The notes beneath the pieces are model-generated. The model was not told where the DNA came from, did not search any database, and saw only the letters and a list, made by a program, of their open reading frames with translations. From assembly GCA_002297965.1 (NCBI GenBank), contig DBLF01000069.1, positions 10,963-46,220 of the forward strand: a DNA stretch of 35,258 bases, read 5' to 3'. The position numbers and the translations under genes were made by a program. This stretch comes from Candidatus Segatella papionis. Its GTDB lineage: Bacteria; Bacteroidota; Bacteroidia; Bacteroidales; Bacteroidaceae. The first letter of the stretch is position 1, and each line of letters opens with the position of its first letter. Positions 8,722 to 16,698 of this stretch are shown piece by piece.

Positions 8722-10323
8722 TCAAGAATTCTGATTACTTTTCTCTTTCCAATCTTCGATGGTTCCTTTCTCAGAGGAGAAGTTTACACCGATTTGATGG
8801 ATTTTTCTTTTATCAGACAAGTATTCTCTAGCGTAACCTTTGTCTTCAATTTGCTGTAGCGCTTGTTCGGTAGAACCATCAAGTTTGAACTCGAAGATGT
8901 AAACATCGGTAGGAGTTTCGTATATGCAATCTGCTCTTCCTTGACTCGTTTCCTTCTCACGAAATACAAGATAGCAACTCAACATACGGAGAAGCAGATA
9001 GAAGGTATAACCGAAATATCGCTCATATTCTCGCTCGTCATTACGTCGGCGTACACTATAAGGAATGCTAGACAAGAATGCTGTCAAAGCTTCCATAAAA
9101 TTTTCCAGTTTGCCTTTCTTCAATAGATTGACAGAATTGATGAGCCAACTAGCCGAATCTTCTTTTGTTTTGAGATAGCTATTTGCCAAGAGTGTAAGGA
9201 ATCCCTCACATACTTCGTTGTTCGGGATGTCGAGCAAGTACGACTGTGTGTCTCGGTCAAAGCCTTTGATGGTGAGATAGCCACTTTGGTAAATCATAGG
9301 CAAGGGTTTCTCTACATCTGCCTTGTAGTCGTCAAATTGGCTCGTGGCATAGTATTTTCCCACCAACTCATTCAGGTTTTCATCTGAATGGGAGAGGAGG
9401 CGAACGAGATAGGTTGGCGTTCCACTCTTAAACCAATAGTTTCCCAAGTCCATTTGGTTGAATGCGTTGAGGATGCTAAAAGGATTAAATATATCCGTCA
9501 TTCTCTTGCTGAAGTGATAACCATCGTATTTGTCTTTCAACTTTTGCAGCATTTCTTCTGGCGTACAATCGTAGTCTTCGGCAAATTCGGCTATCGGCTC
9601 GGCGAAATATTTTACGAGCTCTTCTTTTGTAATGCCGCAAAGCGCCTCGTAGTTGCGATTAAGACTGATGTCGTCGGGCTGGTTGAAACCGCTGAACACA
9701 CTGATTTGCGAGAACTTGGTGACTCCTGTCAGAAACACAAATCTGAGGTCGGCGTCGGCACTCTTGAATGTGGCATAGAACGACTTCATGATGTTACGGT
9801 GCTTTTCCTCTAGGGTCATCAGCATGCCTTGTTGTTCAACCTTGGTGTCTAGGTCCAAGACGTCAAGTATTGGTTTGTCGTATTCATCTATCAATACCAC
9901 ACAACCCAGCCCAGTCTTCTCATGGGCAGTCTTCAGAATTTGGCTCATACGCAGACCAAAGCTTTTGTAGCTATTAGTTATGGAGTATTGTTTTTCCCAT
10001 TCTTTCAGGTGAGCATTGAGCGCTTCTTCCAATTCTCCATCGTTCAGATAGTTACTTGTACCGAAGTCTATATGGAATACGGGGTATTGCTTCCATTCCG
10101 TCTCCAGGGAGTCGATGGCTAGTCCTTTGAAGAGCTCCTTTTTGCCAAGAAAATAGCTTTCAAGTGTAGAGATAAGGAGGCTTTTTCCGAATCGTCGTGG
10201 GCGACCCAGAAAATAGGTACTTCCTTGTACGAGTTTGTAAATCAGTGCGGTCTTGTCGATATAGACAAAATTACCGTTGATGATTTTCTCGAATGTCTGT
10301 ATTCCTATAGGATATTTCATCAT
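8722..10323 (-). CDS. AAA-ATPase with C-terminal PD-(D/E)XK nuclease-like domain (copy 1)
   Basis: 533 residues, full length for the family. N-terminal MKYPIGIQTFEKI and FVYIDKTALI lead to Walker A GRPRRFGKSLL (about residue 41-51) and Walker B-like CVVLIDEYDKP. FLTGVTKFSQISVFSGFNQ and KYDGYHFS are family signatures. The C-terminal domain has the nuclease-type core GRADCIYE ... VYIFEFKLDGS (Asp and E-x-K residues) and ends in KGTIEDWKEKS. Two ATG codons (10323, 10320) are tandem; the second matches the start of the other copy. TATCTTTG promoter boxes are seen at 10352-10359 and 10418-10425. Closely related to the gene at 20864-22462. Context (inside a fimbrial operon, beside palindromic repeats) suggests an inserted cassette. 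The family's biochemical role is not established; a nuclease/ATPase defence or mobile-element role is only a guess. Confidence 0.9.
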   Translation of the reverse strand: MMKYPIGIQTFEKIINGNFVYIDKTALIYKLVQGSTYFLGRPRRFGKSLLISTLESYFLGKKELFKGLAIDSLETEWKQYPVFHIDFGTSNYLNDGELEEALNAHLKEWEKQYSITNSYKSFGLRMSQILKTAHEKTGLGCVVLIDEYDKPILDVLDLDTKVEQQGMLMTLEEKHRNIMKSFYATFKSADADLRFVFLTGVTKFSQISVFSGFNQPDDISLNRNYEALCGITKEELVKYFAEPIAEFAEDYDCTPEEMLQKLKDKYDGYHFSKRMTDIFNPFSILNAFNQMDLGNYWFKSGTPTYLVRLLSHSDENLNELVGKYYATSQFDDYKADVEKPLPMIYQSGYLTIKGFDRDTQSYLLDIPNNEVCEGFLTLLANSYLKTKEDSASWLINSVNLLKKGKLENFMEALTAFLSSIPYSVRRRNDEREYERYFGYTFYLLLRMLSCYLVFREKETSQGRADCIYETPTDVYIFEFKLDGSTEQALQQIEDKGYAREYLSDKRKIHQIGVNFSSEKGTIEDWKEKSNQNS

Positions 10324-10729
10324 AGCGCATGAGTTTTATATTTCTATGCTGCAAAGATAATGCAAATGAGCGCAATAAAAACTCGCTTTCAAATTGTCGA
10401 ATGCAGCTTATCTTCTGCAAAGATAGCTATTTTTTGCATAAAAACAAAAAATATAGGGTTAAATCTCTAATTATTCGCTTTTGTATGATAGGTTGGGGCT
10501 ATGAGGAATAAATGGAAGATTTGCAATCCCCCCCCTCATTATAATATAATGTATGGGCGGATTGCAAATCCGCAAAATAAATAGGTTGGGGCGTTTTTTG
10601 ACGACGGATTTCAAATCCGTCGGAACGCCTAACGGAATGTAACTCTTTTCGGGAATATATCCATGAGGATGAAACGCCTAACGGGGTATATATCCGTGGA
10701 GTGGAAAATCTGTGGGACCGGATATTTTC
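10324..10729. repeat. Intergenic region with nested palindromic repeats
   Basis: 406 bp without a credible gene. Near-perfect palindromes: CGACGGATTT-C-AAATCCGTCG at 10602-10622 (10-bp arms, 1-nt centre); GCGGATT-GCA-AATCCGC at 10557-10573; and a 12-bp inverted pair GATTTGCAATCC (10518-10529) / GGATTGCAAATC (10559-10570) enclosing a C-run and an AT-rich loop. AACGCCTAACGG occurs twice (10624-10635, 10673-10684). The shape is that of REP- or MITE-like intergenic elements seen in Bacteroidales genomes; it lies exactly where the fimbrial operon is interrupted by ATPase genes. Confidence 0.8.
10352..10359 (-). promoter_or_regulatory. -7 box TATCTTTG for ATPase copy 1
   Basis: The minus strand reads TATCTTTGCA, a full match to the Bacteroidetes TAnnTTTG -7 element, about 29 nt upstream of the ATG. 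A second copy, TATCTTTG, is at 10418-10425. No convincing TTTG -33 box is placed 19-21 nt upstream of the first. Confidence 0.6.
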
Positions 10730-12043
10730 TTACTCTGTAGGTTGCGAGTAGTTTGTAATATCTTTCGTGGTTCCGTTTCCATTCTCATCAAATGTTGTTT
10801 CTGTGGTTTGCGAACCAGCGATGTCTTCTGTTACAAGAGCATCGAAGACGATAGGATTGAGACCTGTACTACTTCCGCCAGTAGAACCATTTGTGTCTTT
10901 TGTAATTTTAAATATATAGGTGTAAACATAGTTTGATTTCCAATCGGTATATTGTTCATCGATTTTAGCTGTTGCACCTTTTACTGTAATTTCTTCGCCA
11001 GAACCATCGGTTGAAATCAACGTATAGTCTATCTTGAGTTTTAAGCCCCCTTCGATTTTACGTGGACTGACAACTTTTTCACCTGTAGAAGTTGCTTCTG
11101 ATCTCTTGCGACCTAAATATTTGTCTTGATCATTTTTTGTTTCGTTGAATTCTTTGCTTTCGGTAAGATTAAAGGAGCTTCCTAGCATCAATGAAGACAC
11201 TTCGGTAGTTTCGGAACTTTCTGTATCCTTTGTCAGTGTTGGTATTGCTTTATTGTCGTTATCGTAGGTTACTTTTAGAGTACCTGTAGCATCGTTTACT
11301 GGAATGCATTCTGTACTAGCATAAAGAACTGGTCTAATCATTGCATTGTCAGACTCATCACTATCGTAGAATCTAATTTCTTTAATAGAGTATCCTGGGA
11401 TATCTTCGTAGATACCCATTCCTACTTTTGTACCTGTAGAACGGAATGTGAATTTTACTGGTTGCCCAAACTCTTTGTTATTTTCATCATTTTTTACAAT
11501 TTTGCGGTCTGCAAAATAGCAATTTTGTAGGTCTGCAACTTTACCAGTTAAAGTATAAGACGGAGCACCATTATCGTCTTTAATGCGTTCTACCGTTATG
11601 TCAGTACTGTTACCCAAAGAGAAAGCCGTGAAATCATAACTCGTGGCATCATAATCCCAGTATTTGATGGTTTGTGTCTCTGCACCATCGTTTAGGCTAT
11701 TCTTATTTTCTCCAGCATATACCCATGAAGCAACATCTTCTCCTTCTGTAGTTTTCCAATTTACATTATAGTAGTTATACACAGTAGAAGTTTCACCCTC
11801 TTTGGTCTTTTCACCATATACGATGAAATTATTGCCAAGCGCACTGGCAGCATCTGCATCAGTCTTATCTGTGCTTTTTGCATCATCAGCACGAGTAATC
11901 TTACCAGTCTCTCCACCGAAACTAATCTCTTTCAGTTTTGCTGCACTAGGGTTGTTTCCTGTAGCATCCCCCAGGAAATCATCGCTTGAGCAGCTGGCTA
12001 GGGCCATCGCTGCAATCGCTGAAACAAACAAATATCTTTTCAT
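10730..12043 (-). CDS. Fimbrillin-like lipoprotein A (probable major subunit)
   Basis: 437 residues. A short lipoprotein signal, MKRYLFVSAIAAMALASC, with the lipobox Cys at residue 18, is followed by SSDDFLGD, a typical Prevotella surface-lipoprotein export-like acidic tail after Cys. Then KEISFGGETGKITRADD supplies an Arg (TRA) that is a plausible gingipain-type processing site for donor-strand polymerisation (inference from Mfa1/FimA). The body is beta-rich, with YWDYDATSYDFTAFS and YTDWKSNYVYTYIFKIT, both shared with fimbrillin B. The tail is Thr/Gly-rich (TETTFDENGNGTTKDITN). It is the first structural subunit after the DUF5119 gene and has the longest clean sequence, so it is the best candidate for the main stalk protein. 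It is separated from DUF5119 by 77 bp of CT-rich spacer with no visible promoter. Confidence 0.85.
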   Translation of the reverse strand: MKRYLFVSAIAAMALASCSSDDFLGDATGNNPSAAKLKEISFGGETGKITRADDAKSTDKTDADAASALGNNFIVYGEKTKEGETSTVYNYYNVNWKTTEGEDVASWVYAGENKNSLNDGAETQTIKYWDYDATSYDFTAFSLGNSTDITVERIKDDNGAPSYTLTGKVADLQNCYFADRKIVKNDENNKEFGQPVKFTFRSTGTKVGMGIYEDIPGYSIKEIRFYDSDESDNAMIRPVLYASTECIPVNDATGTLKVTYDNDNKAIPTLTKDTESSETTEVSSLMLGSSFNLTESKEFNETKNDQDKYLGRKRSEATSTGEKVVSPRKIEGGLKLKIDYTLISTDGSGEEITVKGATAKIDEQYTDWKSNYVYTYIFKITKDTNGSTGGSSTGLNPIVFDALVTEDIAGSQTTETTFDENGNGTTKDITNYSQPTE

Positions 12044-12120
12044 AATTCTTTGGTTTTATCGTTTATCGCATTTTTTAAACTTTCACATTTCTTCTTTCAC
12101 ATTCTTACTCTTTCATCTTT

Positions 12121-13314
12121 TTACATATCAAACTCCCATTCCTTCTCCTCGTAGTCTTTGACCACGGCATCGAAGCCGGAACCGCCGGTGCGGTTAGGGA
12201 TGGGAATGGTGTCCATATCTAGTTCCACGGTGATGACACCACCACGGAATAATTTTCTAACTTGACTTGTTACGTCGAAGACAAATGTCGAGTCCTTGCC
12301 GTTGTTGAACTGCATCGTCACATCGAAATAATGACGATTGTTCAAGTCTGCCGCCCTCACCTCTTTTAAAGACTCCGTATAAGCTCTGGTGTCGAGGCGG
12401 CTCGGATTGATTTTCGGAATGCCGAAGGTGAGTACCTTGCCTCCGATGATATCCACCTTCTCGCCATCCACATCCAAATCCTTCTTCATTCGCATATTGA
12501 AGTTCACCGTGATGGCATCCGAACCTGTCACGCCCGTGTTGAGCGTTACCGAACGAGCCATGCCGCTGAGGTTGGCGTTGCCGTCGATGGCGGTGATGAT
12601 GCGACCGTTGCGGTTGTTATGATGTAATATCACCTGCAGCAAGTAGATGTATGTCATCGGTTGTAGCACCATATCGAGTTTCTTCACCCAACAGTTGCGG
12701 TCGGCATCGAAGGTGAATCCGTCTAACTGCTTGTTGATCTCTATCGCCTTCTCATATCCTGCGAAAATTTCCTCAGGCTGATAGAAGGAGCGGGTAAAGC
12801 GAGTGCTATAGTGGGGTGCAGCCATCATCGTCTCGCCCGTGTGGGCTACCACCTCGTCGTAGGAGCTGCTCTCGTCAATGCGCACACTCTGTATGCCGTC
12901 GGGGGTGTCGATGTAGTTCCAAGCCAAGATGTCCCAATAGCCAAATTCGTAGTTGGCGGTGAGGTCTTTGCCGTAGATGGTATGCTTGTAGGGAGCGCTG
13001 TGAGGTCCGTTCGGGGTGTCGCCCGTAAAGTAGCGGCGAATCTCGAAAGCCTCAGGCTCGTTGTAGCCCAACTTGCCGAATAGCTCCACGTCGGTAGCGT
13101 CCCATTTGTATTTCCATGCCGCTTGCCAGTCATATACCACGTCGTACTCCAGCTTGTAGTCCCAGATGGCTTTCAGCTCCACGTCGATGTTGGGCAGGTC
13201 CAAGGTGGCATCCTTGCCCTCCTGGTGCAGATAGAGCATCGGCTCTCGGGTACAACCGGCTAGCAGGGGGCTGGCAAGTATCAAAGCCCATATATATTGA
13301 TAGAATTTGCGCAT
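12121..13314 (-). CDS. DUF5119 family lipoprotein of the fimbrial operon
   Basis: 397 residues. The signal MRKFYQYIWALILASPLLAGC has a lipobox at Cys21, and the mature part begins TREPMLYLHQEGK, as in DUF5119 proteins. It contains WDYKLEYDVVYDWQAAWKYKWD and a conserved beta-rich core (FQPEEIFAGYE region, LQPMTYIYLLQV). DUF5119 proteins are encoded next to DUF3575 and fimbrillin genes in many Bacteroidales and are thought to be Mfa2/FimB-like anchors or assembly factors; the exact role here is inferred. The start codon abuts the stop of the DUF3575 gene (1-bp spacing), which indicates translational coupling. Confidence 0.8.
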   Translation of the reverse strand: MRKFYQYIWALILASPLLAGCTREPMLYLHQEGKDATLDLPNIDVELKAIWDYKLEYDVVYDWQAAWKYKWDATDVELFGKLGYNEPEAFEIRRYFTGDTPNGPHSAPYKHTIYGKDLTANYEFGYWDILAWNYIDTPDGIQSVRIDESSSYDEVVAHTGETMMAAPHYSTRFTRSFYQPEEIFAGYEKAIEINKQLDGFTFDADRNCWVKKLDMVLQPMTYIYLLQVILHHNNRNGRIITAIDGNANLSGMARSVTLNTGVTGSDAITVNFNMRMKKDLDVDGEKVDIIGGKVLTFGIPKINPSRLDTRAYTESLKEVRAADLNNRHYFDVTMQFNNGKDSTFVFDVTSQVRKLFRGGVITVELDMDTIPIPNRTGGSGFDAVVKDYEEKEWEFDM

Positions 13315-14691
13315 TTACTTAGTTTGATTTCTTTTACGATAGAGGAGGTCGTAGCTTAGCGTCACCTCCACTCGGGTGGGACCCATCCATGAGTATCGGT
13401 GCTGGCGCTTCTTGAAGTCCTTGGCATCGCCGTACCACTTGTAATAGTAGCGTTCTACATCGGAGCCGGGGTCGATAGGGCAGCGCCACTGATATGGGTC
13501 GTAGTCGGTCTGAAGGTATCCTGCCTGTAGGCCGAATTCCAATCGCCAGTGCTCTTTCTTTCCGAGCGGAAGCACGTATCCGATGCCCAGTCCGGCACCC
13601 CAGCCTTCACCTTCCCATCCTCGTTTTTCTCCGAAGCATATATTATATAGGTACGCATGCGCGTATGCACTCACAAACCAGCCCTTGTAGGCGGCTCCCT
13701 CGCCAGGTTTCCGCAGGCTGATGTCGCCATTTCGAAAATAGTAGCGGGAGTGGAGCTGATAGTTGCGCAACTGGAAGTACTTGTGTGCCTCGTAGTGTTG
13801 CCACCATGGTCCGTCGAAACTTGCCCCGTAGGTGAAATGACCGTGCAGGGGATAATATTCGATTGCCACATTCGGGATGGGGCAGAAGCGATTGTAGCCC
13901 GGCATATAGGCGAAGTCGAAGAGCAGGTTGGTCTTGATGCTGAGCAACTCACGGCGGGGATTCTCAGTCCTAGTCTCAGCCACGGTCTCAGTCTTAGGCT
14001 CCGTCTTCGGAGGCTGCTGGTGCAGTGTGTCGGTTTTCGCCACTTGTGGAGCCTGTACGGCTTGGAGTAGGTCTTCTGCCTTGATAGTCTGCTTAGGCAC
14101 CTCGATGTCTGTCAAGGGATTGCCGTCGGCTATCCGTTGGTCTATCGCCATGATTCTCACGGCTCTCAACTTGGGGAAATACACCTTGAGGATGCGCCTC
14201 CAGAATCTTCCATCGTCGATTCGCTTCATGGCTTCCTTGAGTTTCGTCGTGTTTTTGCCATATTGCTTGATGAGCGAGTCGATGATGGAGAGCTGCGTGT
14301 CGTGCTCCAACCACATCAGCGAGCGAAGCAAGGGATAATCCTCTGCCACCACGTCGTAGCGAATGCGCTGGGTGTTGATGCCGTAGCTGCCGAGCAAGGC
14401 ATCCATCGAAGCTTTGCGCTCTTGGGCAAGGCGACGGTTGTTGGCTGTCGGACCTTCTGGCGAAGCGGCTGCTCGCCCCAGGATGATGCCTTTGTCGCCC
14501 AAGGCTTGTAGCTTAGGAATCAGACTGTCGGTAATCCAACGCTTGTCCTTTTCGCTGATGTTGATTTTGTTGACCACGAAGGGGATGGGGCGTGCGTGCT
14601 GGATGAAGGTGCTGTCGGTGGTTTTTACCTGAGCACTGGCATCCATCGTGATTCCCATCATCATCGCCAACAAGGGAAGGAAGTATCGCAT
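13315..14691 (-). CDS. DUF3575 outer-membrane-type protein with OmpA-like N-terminal part
   Basis: 458 residues with a cleavable signal (MRYFLPLLAMMMGITMDASAQ). Residues about 40-200 look like an OmpA/periplasmic peptidoglycan-interaction type domain (ILGRAAASPEGPTANNRRLAQERK resembles the OmpA-family NxxLSxxRA core). A Lys/Pro/Thr-rich linker follows (KTEPKTETVAETRTE), then the DUF3575 domain (LLSIKTNLLFDFAYMPGYNRF, IPNVAIEYYPLHGHFTYG) and an aromatic-rich beta-barrel-like end (VEVTLSYDLLYRKRN). It is probably an outer-membrane protein that helps anchor or export the fimbrial subunits. It lies 15 bp after the antiterminator gene and 1 bp before DUF5119. Confidence 0.8.
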   Translation of the reverse strand: MRYFLPLLAMMMGITMDASAQVKTTDSTFIQHARPIPFVVNKINISEKDKRWITDSLIPKLQALGDKGIILGRAAASPEGPTANNRRLAQERKASMDALLGSYGINTQRIRYDVVAEDYPLLRSLMWLEHDTQLSIIDSLIKQYGKNTTKLKEAMKRIDDGRFWRRILKVYFPKLRAVRIMAIDQRIADGNPLTDIEVPKQTIKAEDLLQAVQAPQVAKTDTLHQQPPKTEPKTETVAETRTENPRRELLSIKTNLLFDFAYMPGYNRFCPIPNVAIEYYPLHGHFTYGASFDGPWWQHYEAHKYFQLRNYQLHSRYYFRNGDISLRKPGEGAAYKGWFVSAYAHAYLYNICFGEKRGWEGEGWGAGLGIGYVLPLGKKEHWRLEFGLQAGYLQTDYDPYQWRCPIDPGSDVERYYYKWYGDAKDFKKRQHRYSWMGPTRVEVTLSYDLLYRKRNQTK

Positions 14692-14706
14692 GTACTGATG
14701 TTTTGT

Positions 14707-15402
14707 TTATACGTTTTCAAGGAATGCCTTGGGTAGATAGGCGGTAGTGATGGTGAAGGCGTCTTCGATGACGATGCCCACTCGCTGCTGACCTTGGTAG
14801 CGTGCCACTCGTCCTATCACTCCCTGGAACTTGCCTTGGGTAACTCTTACTTTTTGTCCGGTCTTGAATTTCTCCACTTCCTCGGGCACGAGAAGAATGT
14901 CTTCTGCCTCCGACTCGCAGATAATCCTCAGACTTTCTATCTGCTGCTCGGGCACGATGAGTGGGGTCTTGAGAATCTTGGAGCCTTCGTGGAAGTGTCT
15001 GTAGTAGAATCGGAGGAAAGGGAGGTTGACGTTGTCATAGACGTATTTCTCCATTTCCTTTTGGGTGCCATAGGCGAAGAATATATTGGGGAGGCGTGAC
15101 TGGGTGATGTTCTTGTGGGCTCCGTTTACTTCTTTCACCACTTGGATGGTGGGGCAGAAGGCGGTGACTCCTTTGGCTGTGAGATAGGCGTAAGCTTTCA
15201 TTTCCCTGCCGTATGTGGTGCGCAAGGCGTACCACTGGGGTGTTTCCGAAAGGGTGTTTTTGGTGGACACCCCTGTATGTGAACTCTCCTCCTTTTTCGT
15301 AGGATTTTGAGCTTTGGGGAGGACGCTGGAGGTAAGTCCAACGCTGGGAGAATCTACACCTTCTCCATCGGTGTGAACATCTTTAGCAGTCAATGTTTTC
15401 AC
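14707..15402 (-). CDS. UpxY-type NusG-like transcription antiterminator
   Basis: 231 residues. After an unusually long polar N-terminal extension (about 55 residues) comes the NGN domain (WYALRTTYGREMKAYAYL at about 57-74, then LPNIFFAYGT), and a KOW motif near 177-212 (KVRVTQGKFQGVIGRVARY). The family includes Bacteroides UpxY and other specialised NusG paralogues (LoaP/RfaH-like function), which load at the leader of a long operon and prevent premature termination. It is the first gene of the fimbrial operon, immediately behind the promoter at 15469, so its likely target is this operon of more than 15 kb. No UpxZ-like inhibitor is seen nearby. Confidence 0.9.
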   Translation of the reverse strand: MKTLTAKDVHTDGEGVDSPSVGLTSSVLPKAQNPTKKEESSHTGVSTKNTLSETPQWYALRTTYGREMKAYAYLTAKGVTAFCPTIQVVKEVNGAHKNITQSRLPNIFFAYGTQKEMEKYVYDNVNLPFLRFYYRHFHEGSKILKTPLIVPEQQIESLRIICESEAEDILLVPEEVEKFKTGQKVRVTQGKFQGVIGRVARYQGQQRVGIVIEDAFTITTAYLPKAFLENV

Positions 15403-15446
15403 ATTTTATTCACATTCATATTCATTCATATAGACCTATTCTAGAC

Positions 15447-15459
15447 AGAACCCGGTTCT
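15447..15459. promoter_or_regulatory. AGAACCCGGTTCT palindrome at the operon start
   Basis: Perfect 6-bp arms around a single centre base, positioned directly downstream of the -7 box. It could bind a dimeric repressor or form a leader hairpin. No second copy was found in the 15403-15571 leader. Confidence 0.5.
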
Positions 15460-15468
15460 TTACGGCTA

Positions 15469-15476
15469 CAAATATA
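15469..15476 (-). promoter_or_regulatory. Promoter (-7 TATATTTG) of the fimbrial operon
   Basis: The minus strand reads TATATTTGTAG, a full TAnnTTTG match, 66 nt upstream of the antiterminator ATG. The -33 region is a poor match (ATTT). A 13-bp palindrome, AGAACCCGGTTCT at 15447-15459, falls at about +3 to +15 of the predicted transcript, suitable for an operator or for a leader hairpin used by the antiterminator. Confidence 0.65.
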
Positions 15477-15571
15477 CTACATTTTTTTGAAATAAATACA
15501 AATAATATAAAATGCCCCCCCGATTTATACTTTTTTAACGATGAGGGCTGGGCGCAAAAGAAAAAGTTATT

Positions 15572-16687
15572 TTACCACTTTTCAAATATGTCTTCTACTT
15601 TAATATCTTTCAATTCTGGCGTTTCCTTGAAAGTATCCTGCATCATGCTCATCCAACATGTCTTGTAGTATATTGGATTGCATTCGATTGTCCAAAGTTC
15701 GCAGATGTCGTCTACAAGTGCTTCATCCGGACAGTTCAATAGTGCTAATAACTCCTCTTTACTATCATAGAGTCGTTTCAGAATTTGAGGAACTGCATGG
15801 TCGAAATGGTGCGTGCCAATTTCTGTTACTTGCCCTCCTGCAGTGAAAAAATCACGGATGTTTGAGCATATGAGAGCTTGGCGACTACAGAGCCATAAGG
15901 CTGCACGCTTATATTTCGTTTTGCCTTGGTTGCTGAAAAGCTCAGGGAAAAGCACGAACATACGGACTGTGATTTGCTTCTTTTCTTCAGGAGAAAGGTC
16001 ATTTAAGAATCGAATGGTCATCGGTACAGAGGCTTCTGATTCCTCGTCGCCAATCCACCATTGCATTTCCTTGCCTTCTTTGGCGATAGAACGAAAATAT
16101 CGTTTTACTTTTTGAATCTTTTCTTTTTCGTTTAAAACACGGAATGTATTATAATCTATTTTCATCTTTTGGAAGATATTCTCACGTTTCTTCTCCTCTA
16201 ATTCCATGTCTATCTGATAACGAGGTTGGTGAGTGAGCGAGATATTATCCAAACAGTCTTCGTATGGCTTGCAGCGGAACTCGGCGAAGTCGCCTCCAAG
16301 TTTTGCAAACAACATATAAATCATTGATATATCTTCTATGCGAGTGGATTCCACGATGCTGCTGCCCACAGACTTCCAAGTGTTGCTTGCCGTTGTTTTT
16401 ACCTCTACGCCATAGTATTGTTCTGCTTGAATGTCAGGGAACTTTGCACCCGATACCAATTTGATTTCTTCTGGGCGGAAAGGTGTTTGTGGGGCAACCT
16501 CATGCAAAGCATTCAAAGCAACAGTCTCCATTTTCTTTCCTCCACAATCCTTGTATAGCTTATGGTTGTTCTTTACTTTGTCATTTAGGCATTTCTCAGT
16601 CAATGACATGAAATCAGCAAAGGCTTCATTAGCCTTGCTGATGTCTCTTTTGCGGATAGCAATGATGTTTTCTGCTACTTTGTCCAT
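15572..16687 (-). CDS. Type II restriction endonuclease (PD-(D/E)XK type)
   Basis: 371 residues. The catalytic core is KFPDIQAEQYYGVEVKTT (about residues 87-105): Asp of PD, then E-V-K. An upstream GGKKMETVALNAL helix supplies a further conserved Glu. The remainder has no transposase or helicase motif, and a HHFDHAVPQIL segment sits near residue 293. It lies 11 bp downstream of a C5-cytosine methyltransferase on the same strand, the classical arrangement of a type II R-M pair. It cuts unmodified DNA at the sequence the partner methylates; the recognition sequence cannot be read from this sequence. The family is not recognised by name. Confidence 0.75.
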   Translation of the reverse strand: MDKVAENIIAIRKRDISKANEAFADFMSLTEKCLNDKVKNNHKLYKDCGGKKMETVALNALHEVAPQTPFRPEEIKLVSGAKFPDIQAEQYYGVEVKTTASNTWKSVGSSIVESTRIEDISMIYMLFAKLGGDFAEFRCKPYEDCLDNISLTHQPRYQIDMELEEKKRENIFQKMKIDYNTFRVLNEKEKIQKVKRYFRSIAKEGKEMQWWIGDEESEASVPMTIRFLNDLSPEEKKQITVRMFVLFPELFSNQGKTKYKRAALWLCSRQALICSNIRDFFTAGGQVTEIGTHHFDHAVPQILKRLYDSKEELLALLNCPDEALVDDICELWTIECNPIYYKTCWMSMMQDTFKETPELKDIKVEDIFEKW

Positions 16688-16698
16688 ATTCTTAGTTT

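Noticed and set aside
15403..15571. Invertible promoter (Mpi-type) ahead of the fimbrial operon
   Set aside because: Only one AGAACCCGGTTCT palindrome is present; no inverted pair flanks the promoter.
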